Made by a program: the position numbers and the translations under genes | Notes under the pieces: model-generated | The model's input: only the letters and a program-made list of their open reading frames with translations | What the model was told of the DNA's origin: nothing | Databases searched by the model: none | DNA from: Fibrobacter sp. | GTDB lineage: Bacteria; Fibrobacterota; Chitinivibrionia; Chitinivibrionales; Chitinispirillaceae | Reading direction: 5' to 3' | Length of the DNA stretch: 64,000 nt | NCBI GenBank assembly: GCA_012728995.1 | Contig: JAAYEB010000209.1 | Location: 1 to 64,000, forward strand | Shown here: positions 52,683 through 62,011 of the stretch, in pieces | How the letters are laid out: the number at the start of each line of letters is the position of its first letter | Position numbering within the stretch: position 1 is the first letter of the stretch

Positions 52683-53723
52683 TCAAAATCTCACACCTAA
52701 AGTTATCCTCAAATATGAAAAGTCAATGCTATCAAACCTGAATGCATAATCAATAAAATAGTATTTATAGTTTATACCGGCACCAACAGTAGGTGTTTTT
52801 CCCGAAAAACCAGCCCTGAAAGCAACCGTATTCCAGAATAGTGCTTCTATTCCCCCATGCCACGTAATCTCATATTGTTTTTTCAGGGCAAGAACAAAAG
52901 TCCAGTCCCCGGGGATTAAATCACCTTTATCGATATAGGATATCCCGTAAAACTGAGAAATCTGAACCGTTTCCTTGTAATTATCATTTGAATTTACCCA
53001 GATAATTTTACCTGGAAGAATGTCATGTATAGAAGCACCTATAACGATTTCCCGGCACACCTCTTTTTTAACCAGATCATAATCAATTCCAACTCTTCCA
53101 ATAAATCCGATATCACTATTAACACCAATCCCAAGCCCTCTGATATCACCAGGATTCATGGTCTGCCAGTAAATCTTGGTACTTAACCCCAATGTTAATT
53201 CAATTGGCAGCGGATAACCGCTCCCTGCAACACGAGGAAGACTGTATGAGAAAGTCTTTCCAGATGATAATAGCATCAAGTGCTGATTATTTCTGAAAAA
53301 TCCCTTAACGGAACCATCTGCTCTTAAACTTTGATCTAACTGTCTGGCCTGTTCAGTACCTTCAAGGGAATCCTGTAATGCTATTTCACCACTGAAAAAG
53401 GGCAAATAAAGTAAGGATACACCCAACTGATTTTGTACCGGAACATGAACTGCAAAACAGGCCTGGTTAGACAGGCCATGATAAAGATCTGCAATTTCTG
53501 CTGATATCTCGAATTTATCCATTAACCCCGAAACAGCAGGATTCCAGTGTGATGATATAGCATGTCTATATAGAACCACACCAGCATCTCCTAATGCTGC
53601 TACATCTGTTCCAGCAGGCAAATGTGCCATATCTGCCGCATACCGTATCTCTTCTTCGGCATACAAATAAACAAATAAAAAATGGATCATCAGAAATATT
53701 ATTAAAGAAGATCGGTCTTTCAA
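52683..53723 (-). CDS. Outer-membrane beta-barrel protein, PorV/PorQ-like
   Basis: 346 aa starting at TTG 53723 (AAGGA seven bases upstream), with a signal peptide ('SSLIIFLMIHFLFVYLYAEE'). 'LPAGTDVAALGDAGVVLYRH' then 'AISSHWNPAVSGL' resembles the opening strand region of PorV/PorQ and UPF0164 proteins ('..A.G.A.vA..d..a.yWNPAg'). The rest alternates beta strands and ends 'SYLRITLGVRF', with a C-terminal Phe as in outer-membrane barrels. PorV/PorQ proteins serve T9SS secretion and attachment; the GH9 tail in this window fits. Similar barrels also occur outside T9SS. Confidence 0.62.
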   Translation of the reverse strand: MKDRSSLIIFLMIHFLFVYLYAEEEIRYAADMAHLPAGTDVAALGDAGVVLYRHAISSHWNPAVSGLMDKFEISAEIADLYHGLSNQACFAVHVPVQNQLGVSLLYLPFFSGEIALQDSLEGTEQARQLDQSLRADGSVKGFFRNNQHLMLLSSGKTFSYSLPRVAGSGYPLPIELTLGLSTKIYWQTMNPGDIRGLGIGVNSDIGFIGRVGIDYDLVKKEVCREIVIGASIHDILPGKIIWVNSNDNYKETVQISQFYGISYIDKGDLIPGDWTFVLALKKQYEITWHGGIEALFWNTVAFRAGFSGKTPTVGAGINYKYYFIDYAFRFDSIDFSYLRITLGVRF

Positions 53724-54177
53724 AACTGTCCTTTATCAGAAATAGTCGAGGTATACCCTTCCGCTTTTCCAAGTATGATTTTACCAAACAAGTAATATTT
53801 TTGCCATATTAAAACCAGGCCGGTTGTTCTGCTGTAACTTCAGACGGTACATAACACTTCGATCAACCAATTAGTCTGCCTCACGATTACCTGAGAATGT
53901 ACAAAATCATTTAAATAACCGCACTGTTTACTGAACAATACATTATCATATATTTTCTCAGTCCAGTTAAGATAAAAATATACCAGAATTATTCAGTTTG
54001 AATTGCTTTTATTTAACAGCATTGTTGCAGATTTTATTTATTTTGGACAGTTATGAATCTAACTATTACCCATACCGAAAGTCTTCACACAATGCTGCTG
54101 GAAAAATACGATAGTATTTTATATTATCAATAACCAGCCAACATCTGAACTAATTTTCCACAATTTTTGAGGTTTGA
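53724..54177. other. Intergenic region between divergent barrel and spermidine-synthase-like genes
   Basis: No gene or clear regulatory motif seen in this AT-rich stretch; promoters for both flanking genes should lie here. Confidence 0.4.
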
Positions 54178-57132
54178 ATGCTTAAACATTTTTATTTTCT
54201 GCTCTTTTTTATATCTGGAATATCGGGACTTATTTACGAATCCATATGGTCACACTATCTAAAGCTTTTTTTAGGACACGCAGCTTATTCTCAAACTCTT
54301 GTATTGATTATTTACATGGGCGGAATGGCTTTAGGAGCCTGGATCACAGGAAATAAAATTAAAAAAGCTGTAAACCTTCTTTTCTTTTTTGCCCTTATTG
54401 AACTTGCACTGGGAGGTTCTGCACTCGTTTTTCATAATTTATTTAATGTTTATCAGCACATTTCATACTACAGAGTAATTCCTGTACTTAATTCTCCCTT
54501 ACCAGTAATAATCTATAAGTGGTTTTCTGCATCTGTTATTATTCTCCCTCAATCAATGCTGCTTGGTGCCACATTTCCACTGATGGCTGCCGGTTTTATC
54601 AGACGCTTTCCGGGCACAAACGGATATAAAATTTCCATACTTTACTTTTCTAATACGTTGGGTGCATCTGCAGGTGTTCTCTTAAGTGGATTTTACCTGA
54701 TTAGCCGGTTCGGACTCAAGGGCGCCCTAATTTTTGGAGGTATACTTGATATATTTGTAGGGGTGTGCATCATGCTGCTTCATTGGCGGGATAAAAGGGC
54801 AAATATTTCAGAAATTTCTGCAAAAAAACCAATATCTGCCAAAGATTTTTCAGAAATCAACATGGGTCATAAAAAACATTTTTATAAACCTTTACTAATT
54901 ATTTCAGGTGCAACTGCTGCAGCATCATTCATGTATGAAATAGGATGGATCAGAATGCTTAGTCTGGTTCTGGGTAGTTCTACTCATTCTTTTGAACTCA
55001 TGTTAAGTGCATTCATCCTGGGAATGGCGTTAGGAAGCTTTTTTATACGGAAAAGAATAGACAGGATTCAGAATGTACCCCAAGCACTTGTAATTGTTCA
55101 GGTAATTATGGGGGCAAGCGCCATTCTTTCAACATTGACTTACAGCAAGATGTTCTATTTCATGAAATTTATTATTGAATCACTGGCAAAAAACGAACAG
55201 GGATATATACTTTTTAATCTGTTCAGTGATATCATTTGTATGATAATCATGTTACCTTCCACTATCTGTATCGGAATGGTACTTCCATTAATAATCAATA
55301 TTTTTTATAAAAACGGATATGGTGAAGAAAATATCGGAAAAGTATACTCAATCAACACTTTCGGAAGCATTGCAGGTGTACTGGTTGCGGTATGGATCGT
55401 TATGCCCCTGACAAGTGTAAGACTGTTAATCGCTTTCGGTGGAATTATAGATATTGCAATAGGATTGTACATTTTATATGCGTTCAAGGATACCTCAAAA
55501 AGTCGGCTACGGGAATTCCTGCCACATACAAGTGCCGCTTTCGTTGCTTTTGCAATTGCTTTTGGGCGAATTGATCCGGTTTTGACTGCATCAGGTGTCT
55601 TTAGAAACGGTACAATACTAAAAAACAAACGAATTATTTCAAATAAAGATGGCAGAACTGCAACTGTTACCCTGTTTAGAAACAATGATAATCTGGTCCT
55701 TACCACTAATGGGAAACCGGATGCCAGTGTGAATGTTGAAGGTGGAGTCAGCGGAGATGAATATACGATGTCTATAGCTGCCATACTTCCATTGGCTATT
55801 ACAAACTGCAATTCAAATGCCGCTGTAATTGGAATGGGCTCCGGAATGACTGCTCATTACCTGCTTTTAGACTCATCTGTAAACAGTGTGGATGTTATTG
55901 AGATTGAACCAGCCATGGTTAGTGCAGCCAGGAAAATCGGTAAGAAAGTTGATAATACATTCAGTGACTCTCGCTGTAAAATTTACATTGATGATGCAAA
56001 GACATTCTTTTCCACTCATGGCAAAAAATACGACATTATAATATCAGAACCTTCAAATCCATGGGTAAGCGGTGTTTCAAGCCTTTTTTCACATGAATTT
56101 TTTCTCGGAATCAGAAACCACCTGACAGAAAATGGTATCCTGGTACAGTGGTTTCATAAATACGAATCGGACATCTCAATACTGGTCTCAATTTTCAAGG
56201 CACTTGAAAGCAATTTCCCATATTATCACCTTTACACTGCCGGATCAGACCTGATAATGATTGCCGCTAAAGACAGTTCAGTTGACCTTGAGTTCAAACG
56301 AGATGTTTTCAAAATCAAACCAATTGAAAACAGCCTTGAAAAACTCGGTTTTCATTCATCTGATGATTTATCAATTCTTAGGCTGTCAAAACATAAAACA
56401 TTCAGCCAGCTTATTAACCTTTATGATATCAAACCGAACTCAGATTATTACCCTTTTGTTGACCAGAATGCAGTAAAATACCGTTTTTCAGATGGAAATA
56501 TACGGGAAATAGACACTTTACGGGAGTATATCATTCCTGTCCACAAAATTATCGAGTCTGATACAGCTTACATACCTTTTGAATCAAGAGACTCTATTGC
56601 TGATTTGTATAATTTCAGGGATTTTGCAAGAGCTAAACAGATTTATGATGAAATAATTTTTGGACAAATACCTGGTAAATCTTTTGATTCTCCTGAAACT
56701 ATAATCTTCGATTATATATCCCTGGTTCCAGATAATGTTTCTTTCGAAACCCTTCATAATACCATCATTGAAACCCTTGAAAAAACTCTCCCCTACTTGA
56801 GTTTATCAGAAATGAAAAAAATATGGAGTACAATTTCATCAAAAATCAAAAACAAGGAATTTTCAAATTACGAATTGCTTTGGATCTATTATTTTGAAGC
56901 TCTTTGTAATTATAATTTTGATGCACTTATTAAACTCTCAAAAGCACTACTACCTCAAAATGGTCCAATTGAGGATTATTATATCCATCGTATGCTGTTT
57001 GCATCTTTTCTTGTGTCATCATATTGTATTGATGATACAACAGATTTTGAAGAATATTATCGCAGATATGAATCAAAAGATGATCCGGGGATTATCATAA
57101 AACTCTTACTTGGAATCAACAATATAAGATAG
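54178..57132 (+). CDS. Fused multi-spanning membrane protein / spermidine-synthase-like protein
   Basis: 984 aa. The first ~480 residues hold about 12-14 membrane helices in two halves ('GISGLIYESIWSHYLKLFLG', 'AAASFMYEIGWIRMLSLVLG', an internal echo). A spermidine-synthase-like methyltransferase fold follows at ~500-720: SAM-type loop 'NAAVIGMGSGMTAHYLLLDS' (~550), 'DVIEIEPAMVSAARK', and 'YDIIISEPSNPWVSGVSSLF' (~620), the signature of fused MFS/spermidine-synthase proteins. The C-terminal ~250 residues are helical. Function of the family is not established; true aminopropyl transfer is unproven. GAGG precedes the ATG. Confidence 0.85.
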   Translation: MLKHFYFLLFFISGISGLIYESIWSHYLKLFLGHAAYSQTLVLIIYMGGMALGAWITGNKIKKAVNLLFFFALIELALGGSALVFHNLFNVYQHISYYRVIPVLNSPLPVIIYKWFSASVIILPQSMLLGATFPLMAAGFIRRFPGTNGYKISILYFSNTLGASAGVLLSGFYLISRFGLKGALIFGGILDIFVGVCIMLLHWRDKRANISEISAKKPISAKDFSEINMGHKKHFYKPLLIISGATAAASFMYEIGWIRMLSLVLGSSTHSFELMLSAFILGMALGSFFIRKRIDRIQNVPQALVIVQVIMGASAILSTLTYSKMFYFMKFIIESLAKNEQGYILFNLFSDIICMIIMLPSTICIGMVLPLIINIFYKNGYGEENIGKVYSINTFGSIAGVLVAVWIVMPLTSVRLLIAFGGIIDIAIGLYILYAFKDTSKSRLREFLPHTSAAFVAFAIAFGRIDPVLTASGVFRNGTILKNKRIISNKDGRTATVTLFRNNDNLVLTTNGKPDASVNVEGGVSGDEYTMSIAAILPLAITNCNSNAAVIGMGSGMTAHYLLLDSSVNSVDVIEIEPAMVSAARKIGKKVDNTFSDSRCKIYIDDAKTFFSTHGKKYDIIISEPSNPWVSGVSSLFSHEFFLGIRNHLTENGILVQWFHKYESDISILVSIFKALESNFPYYHLYTAGSDLIMIAAKDSSVDLEFKRDVFKIKPIENSLEKLGFHSSDDLSILRLSKHKTFSQLINLYDIKPNSDYYPFVDQNAVKYRFSDGNIREIDTLREYIIPVHKIIESDTAYIPFESRDSIADLYNFRDFARAKQIYDEIIFGQIPGKSFDSPETIIFDYISLVPDNVSFETLHNTIIETLEKTLPYLSLSEMKKIWSTISSKIKNKEFSNYELLWIYYFEALCNYNFDALIKLSKALLPQNGPIEDYYIHRMLFASFLVSSYCIDDTTDFEEYYRRYESKDDPGIIIKLLLGINNIR

Positions 57133-57165
57133 CTTATATATGTCAGGCAGTTGCGTATTAAATTT

Positions 57166-57209
57166 ATTTGACATGTGTTTGTACACGGTTGGCAATTGCA
57201 TGTCCAAAT
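57166..57209 (+). terminator. Possible terminator after the fused spermidine-synthase-like gene
   Basis: ATTTGACATG (57166-57175) pairs with CATGTCCAAAT (57199-57209) with one bulged G; the loop also contains GTGT/ACAC. No long T run follows, so support is moderate. Confidence 0.35.
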
Positions 57210-57326
57210 TGCTTTAATTACACTGCAATTACAATTTCGTTGTTTAATCTGATACTTAAAATTTAAAGATTGATCCAGACAAGAAACCGGCGCCCATGAA
57301 ATTATTCAACAGGGCTGCACTAATCT

Positions 57327-58037
57327 TTACCGGGCAGATTCATATTTTTTAAGTAATTTCATTTTATAAAAAACCATCAGTTGTTTGATAAAATAATAAT
57401 ACTCCACAAATGAAAGTTTGCTGACACTATGCTCACGAGTCCGGAAACGAAATGGTATTTCCTTTATTTTTGAGTATTTTCCCTTTACCAGAATCTCAAG
57501 CAGAATTTTGTATCCCGGAGAAATCAGGGAAAAATCATTTATTACTTCACGCTTTAGCAAAAAATAACCGGAAAGAGGGTCTGAAACACAGGTAAGATGT
57601 TTCGCAAGCCAAACTCCAATAATTGATGTGATTTTTCGATCAATTCGCCATTTTTCAACATAACTCTGTTCACTAAACCGACTTCCAATTACTATATCGT
57701 ATTCCCTTAAAGAGTTAATCATCTCCGGAAGAATTGACGGATCATGACTGAGATCTGCATCCATTACTCCAATAATGGGCCGCTTTGATAAGGCAAATCC
57801 CTCCATTACAGCACTGCCAAGCCCCTTTTTTCCACTTCGGTGTATGACTTTCAATGGATATTTACCAACCAGTTCCTCTGCTTTTTTCCCAGTCTCATCA
57901 GGAGAATTATCATCTACAATTATGATTTCAAGGTCAATATCATGAAGCGTTCTTATTATTGAAAAAATTTCTTCCAGCAGAATAGGTATGTTTTCACGTT
58001 CATTATATGTTGGAATTATAATGGAGATTTGATACAC
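57327..58037 (-). CDS. GT2-family glycosyltransferase, dolichol/polyprenyl-phosphate mannosyltransferase-like
   Basis: 236 aa. 'ISIIIPTYNERENIPILLEE' and 'IIVDDNSPDETGKKAEELVG' open the GT-A fold; 'GVMDADLSHDPSILPEMINS' holds the DxD motif; 'GSRFSEQSYVEKWRIDRKIT' and 'DPLSGYFLLKREVIND' follow. This is the DPM1-like branch that makes polyprenyl-phosphate sugars. There is no C-terminal membrane domain, so it is the short soluble type. The start is GTG at 58037. Confidence 0.87.
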   Translation of the reverse strand: MYQISIIIPTYNERENIPILLEEIFSIIRTLHDIDLEIIIVDDNSPDETGKKAEELVGKYPLKVIHRSGKKGLGSAVMEGFALSKRPIIGVMDADLSHDPSILPEMINSLREYDIVIGSRFSEQSYVEKWRIDRKITSIIGVWLAKHLTCVSDPLSGYFLLKREVINDFSLISPGYKILLEILVKGKYSKIKEIPFRFRTREHSVSKLSFVEYYYFIKQLMVFYKMKLLKKYESAR

Positions 58038-58140
58038 GCAAAACCCTGTTTGAAAATCAAATTAACAAGAATTTAATCGATTATTTCGATTTGAAATAAA
58101 AAATATTTAATAAAATAATAAAAATAATTGAATTTGCCTA
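58038..58140. other. AT-rich spacer upstream of the GT2 gene
   Basis: Promoter region of the minus-strand GT2 gene is expected here; no specific motif called. Confidence 0.3.
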
Positions 58141-58260
58141 TTACTGAATTATTATCTTTTCAGCTCTGTTTATACCGCCACTTCGCACCTTTAAACAGTA
58201 AATACCTGCAGGTAATCTATCGACATAGATTTGCCTTTTTTTTATTATCCAGCATATCAC
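58141..58260 (-). pseudogene. Remnant of a T9SS-sorted protein (C-terminal sorting domain only)
   Basis: Reading the minus strand to the TAA at 58141-58143 gives 'RQIYVDRLPAGIYCLKVRSG' followed by GINRAEKIIIQ and stop: the 'LPAGIYxLKV' plus basic terminal strand of type A T9SS sorting domains. Just upstream, in the next frame, 'LLSDMLDNKKK' continues the domain, joined through a run of eight A residues (58238-58246), so a frameshift has occurred. Stops block both frames further upstream and no catalytic part remains. It is a decayed gene end. Confidence 0.6.
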
Positions 58261-58625
58261 TCAATAATCATTATGAATAACATTTCATGAAATTGAACAG
58301 CATTCAAATTAAAAAAATATGATCCAATAGTAATATTATTAACCGTACAAATACGTTATCAGTATAAATCTAAACAATAATTGGATAACAAATCAAATTC
58401 ATTCATTTCCTGACATTGCTTGTTATTATAAAAATGTATATATTTTCAATATACTGGATTTTAGCAAAATCGCGAAAAGAACTTTAAACTACAGACAAGT
58501 TTTTCATGCTGCCAACATCCAAATAATTGCGAATTTCATCAGTTTCACTGAAGATTTAATTTTAAATTCAGCAGAAATACTGATTGAGTTCAATTTTAAA
58601 TTTGATCTTATTAATTGAATCTTAT
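58261..58625. other. Long AT-rich intergenic region
   Basis: No gene seen. It probably contains more decayed sequence of the remnant at 58141-58260 and the promoter of the penicillin-binding protein gene. No clear ribosome site is visible for the latter. Confidence 0.4.
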
Positions 58626-61600
58626 ATGAAAATAAAGCTGCCATCAAAAAAATTCCTGCTTATAATTTCAATTTTCTTATTTCCCCTTACGGCCTGTTTA
58701 ATCTTTGCTTTAATCTTTCAGTTATACATCGATATGGGAGCTAAAAAGCTGATCAAACTCGAAAATATGAACAAACTTTCACGTACCTATGGATATGTGT
58801 GGCAGGAAATAAACGCGAATATGGAGATGAAACAAACAGCACAAAGTATCATTAACCGGTATGACTCAACTGTTTATGACGACGATCCAGGCCTGCATGA
58901 TGAAAAGGTTATAAATTTTCCATCTCTTGAAGCTGTTAGGGTTTTAAACAGTATCAAAAGCTTTGAAAAAAACATCACTATTAATGATCGTAACCGTATC
59001 CCACTCGCAGAACTCAAAACTACCCATAATTGTATTAATCTATCTCAACTCAATGAAATTCTTCTGAAATCACTATTGGTTACCGAAGATAAAGATTTTT
59101 ACAACCGAAAAAAAGCTTATGATTTTAACTCTTTCATTCGTGCATCATTTCAAGCTGTTTTTTTATCTTTACGTACACGAAAGCTGCAATATCCACGTGG
59201 ATCAAGTACGATTCATATGCAGGTAGCCCGATTTCTCTTGCTTAAATACGATAATCGTGGATATACCTATGCAGAAAAATCTTTACAACGAAAAATTAAT
59301 GAATTAAAACTTGCCCAGGCACTAAAGCAGATTTACTCGAATGAAGATGTTTTAACATTATATATTAACCATTGCGTTTCGGCTGGTCGTGGCATGACTG
59401 GATATCATGATATAAGTAAAGGTCTCTTTGGTCTGCCTCCAGACAGTTTAAATATTCCACAAAGTCTTTATCTTGCCCGTCTTGTTAAATGGAATCGTCA
59501 CATTCCCCATAAAATAATTCAACATGTAAAAGTCTATCTTCCCTTATTAGCAGACAATTTTAACTGGGACAACAATAAAACAGATCTCATTTTTAAGCAA
59601 TTGGACTCCTTGAAATTCAGACAACCATCTCCGGTAATTCACCAAAACAGCTATCTTATAGATCTTGCAAACGAATACTGGAAGCATGTTTGTCTGATTA
59701 ACGGGATGGACAGTTCAGAACTGGATGAAATTGACATATCTAACCCGGAAAGCATAATACGAAGATATGGCAATCTTTCAATCGATCTTACTATTGATTA
59801 CAGACTTCAAAAATTTCTAGAAAATATTGTTAGTAAACGAGGGTTCGGTCCGGACACCACCATACGAACAGATATTCGAATTGGTTCCGAAGGCTATAAT
59901 CTGACTGGAAAAACAGTCCCGTCAGATACATTACGAAAATTACAAATAATTACAAATGACTCAATATTTACAGATCCTGTTTCCAGGAAAAAGACACTCT
60001 TGAAAAACGGTGACACTCTTGTTTGTAATATACGTTATCGAAAAACCGGACCTGATTCAATACGTCGTTCCTGCTTTTATTACAAAAGAGATTCTCTTGC
60101 AGTCCCGGGCCAATACTATTCCTATGCGATTATGGACTCACGTACATGTAAACTCCTTGCATATTGCTCTCGTGATCGTCTGGGAAGCAGGCTCCATTCC
60201 CTGTTAATTAACAGAAACCAGAATGGATCAAGCCTGGCCAAACCACTTATATATGCACTTGCTTATGATCTTGGTATTTACAGCCCCTCAGATATGGCCT
60301 CAGATGACAAAGAGATACCAGATACGTGCAGATGGACACGGAAATATTCCTATAAAAGTGGCGTTCCATCCGGTATGATATATCTTAATACAAATGAGGT
60401 TAATGGCTATCCTGTCCATAACCATAATCTGAAATTCGATGGTTATGATTTTCTCTTTAATCATCTCTGGAATTCCAACAACATTATTGCAGTTGAAACT
60501 ATGTACAGACTCGATACTGATTTAACAACTGATAATCCGTTTGCAGCCGGTGTCAAAAAATATCTCCAAAGGACAGGCCACGACAAGCTAATTAATCTAA
60601 ATACAATAACCGGTCCTCAGCTTTACGGTTCAATGGCGTCTGTAGTTAACGACCAGATTAATGTAAATAAAAAACAAGCTCAAACCTATTCGATAGCACT
60701 CGGTACACTTGAACTCACATTATATGAACAGATGCATTTATTTAACATCCTTCATAATAACACTCTGGTAATTTCACCATCACGTAATCCATCACTTTTT
60801 ATAAAAGAGATCCGTATTGCAGGTGAAAAAGTTGCCATTCCTGATAGAATAAAAACCCGCAAAATTTTCAGTAATATTGACAAAATCACTCCTGTTCACC
60901 TTGCCCTTCATAAACGACTGACATCAAGCCCAGCAGATCAGCTTCATCAATATGATATCTGTAATCATGACAGCACAGGATTTAGCAATTTTGCAAAAAG
61001 CGGAACTACTGATGACATAATCAGACCATTCAATGCAGATGTTACCGACAAAGACCGAACAAACTACGGTTTATGGAATGCAACTTTGAGACTAAAGTTA
61101 AAAAGGAAGGATTTTGATAAATTTATACCTCGCAACTCATTACCTGGTATTAAAAACTCACAATTATGTTTAGATTCAGTTCCTGTTCAAGAAGAACTGG
61201 ACGTAACACTTGCATGTATTGGCGAATGTAATACTGATTTCACCGGGAAAAGAGACGGAAAAACTCTTCATGGATATGTTTCCAGAGATCTTCTTCACTC
61301 TTTTGGAGTCCAGTGTTCTGATGGTTTTTATAAAACTTACGAACAAAATCTAATTGGTGAAACTTCAGATAAAATTAAATATGCCACTGAAGAACAATCT
61401 GATCTCTCACTGTTATCAAAGGCACTTATTAAACTCAAAACCGGATTAGGTACTGATATTTCGATAGATGATATCCGGTTTGAAAAAAACAGATCTGGAA
61501 CAGATATACGTTTAAAAGGCAAAAATTATCGAAAAATGTTAAAATTCGCTCCTCATCTTGGTGAACACTCCAGAAAATATTGTAAACTTCTTGATAAACT

Positions 61601-61730
61601 TAAAAAAACACAAAACACAGAATCTGCTAAAGAGATTATTGACCAGATCAGGTGTATCGAAATCAGCAATAAAATACTTAAACGGGATATTGATCACGCC
61701 TGCGCATCTTTACTGCAAAGCCTGAATTAA
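58626..61730 (+). CDS. Divergent class A penicillin-binding protein (GT51 transglycosylase plus transpeptidase)
   Basis: 1034 aa. N-terminal membrane helix ('FLLIISIFLFPLTACLIFAL'). GT51 domain: 'LLVTEDKDFYNRKKAYDFNS' (catalytic Glu, ~152; the usual H of EDxxFxxH is Arg), 'RGSSTIHMQVARFL' (~191) and 'RKINELKLAQALKQIYSNED' with the second Glu. Transpeptidase motifs: SxxK in 'NGSSLAKPLIYALAYD' (~534), SxN in 'WNSNNIIAVE' (~616) and KSGT in 'NFAKSGTTDDIIRPF' (~790). It should polymerise and crosslink peptidoglycan. A TTG at 58584 opens the frame earlier, but the ATG at 58626 gives a proper positively charged start. Sequence is divergent, and a large insertion separates the two enzymatic domains. 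Confidence 0.8.
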   Translation: MKIKLPSKKFLLIISIFLFPLTACLIFALIFQLYIDMGAKKLIKLENMNKLSRTYGYVWQEINANMEMKQTAQSIINRYDSTVYDDDPGLHDEKVINFPSLEAVRVLNSIKSFEKNITINDRNRIPLAELKTTHNCINLSQLNEILLKSLLVTEDKDFYNRKKAYDFNSFIRASFQAVFLSLRTRKLQYPRGSSTIHMQVARFLLLKYDNRGYTYAEKSLQRKINELKLAQALKQIYSNEDVLTLYINHCVSAGRGMTGYHDISKGLFGLPPDSLNIPQSLYLARLVKWNRHIPHKIIQHVKVYLPLLADNFNWDNNKTDLIFKQLDSLKFRQPSPVIHQNSYLIDLANEYWKHVCLINGMDSSELDEIDISNPESIIRRYGNLSIDLTIDYRLQKFLENIVSKRGFGPDTTIRTDIRIGSEGYNLTGKTVPSDTLRKLQIITNDSIFTDPVSRKKTLLKNGDTLVCNIRYRKTGPDSIRRSCFYYKRDSLAVPGQYYSYAIMDSRTCKLLAYCSRDRLGSRLHSLLINRNQNGSSLAKPLIYALAYDLGIYSPSDMASDDKEIPDTCRWTRKYSYKSGVPSGMIYLNTNEVNGYPVHNHNLKFDGYDFLFNHLWNSNNIIAVETMYRLDTDLTTDNPFAAGVKKYLQRTGHDKLINLNTITGPQLYGSMASVVNDQINVNKKQAQTYSIALGTLELTLYEQMHLFNILHNNTLVISPSRNPSLFIKEIRIAGEKVAIPDRIKTRKIFSNIDKITPVHLALHKRLTSSPADQLHQYDICNHDSTGFSNFAKSGTTDDIIRPFNADVTDKDRTNYGLWNATLRLKLKRKDFDKFIPRNSLPGIKNSQLCLDSVPVQEELDVTLACIGECNTDFTGKRDGKTLHGYVSRDLLHSFGVQCSDGFYKTYEQNLIGETSDKIKYATEEQSDLSLLSKALIKLKTGLGTDISIDDIRFEKNRSGTDIRLKGKNYRKMLKFAPHLGEHSRKYCKLLDKLKKTQNTESAKEIIDQIRCIEISNKILKRDIDHACASLLQSLN

Positions 61731-62011
61731 TTCCTGGAATTTTGGAAGGCAATTGTATTAATTTAACATCAAAAATGAAAAACTAATATACCAAAACAGT
61801 GAGATTCAGGTTTAGAACCAGCTAATACCAAACCAGGATCTATTTAACCAATGGAGATGATTAATTTAAGATGAATGCGAGATAGGGCCAGATAAGTTGT
61901 GGTCTCGTTTAATTTAAGTCACTTTTATACCAAAGTGATTGCTAAAATTTAAAAAAACGGCTCCATTAACCGTAGTCCTTTGTTATATTTGATACTTTAA
62001 CTTTCACAAAT

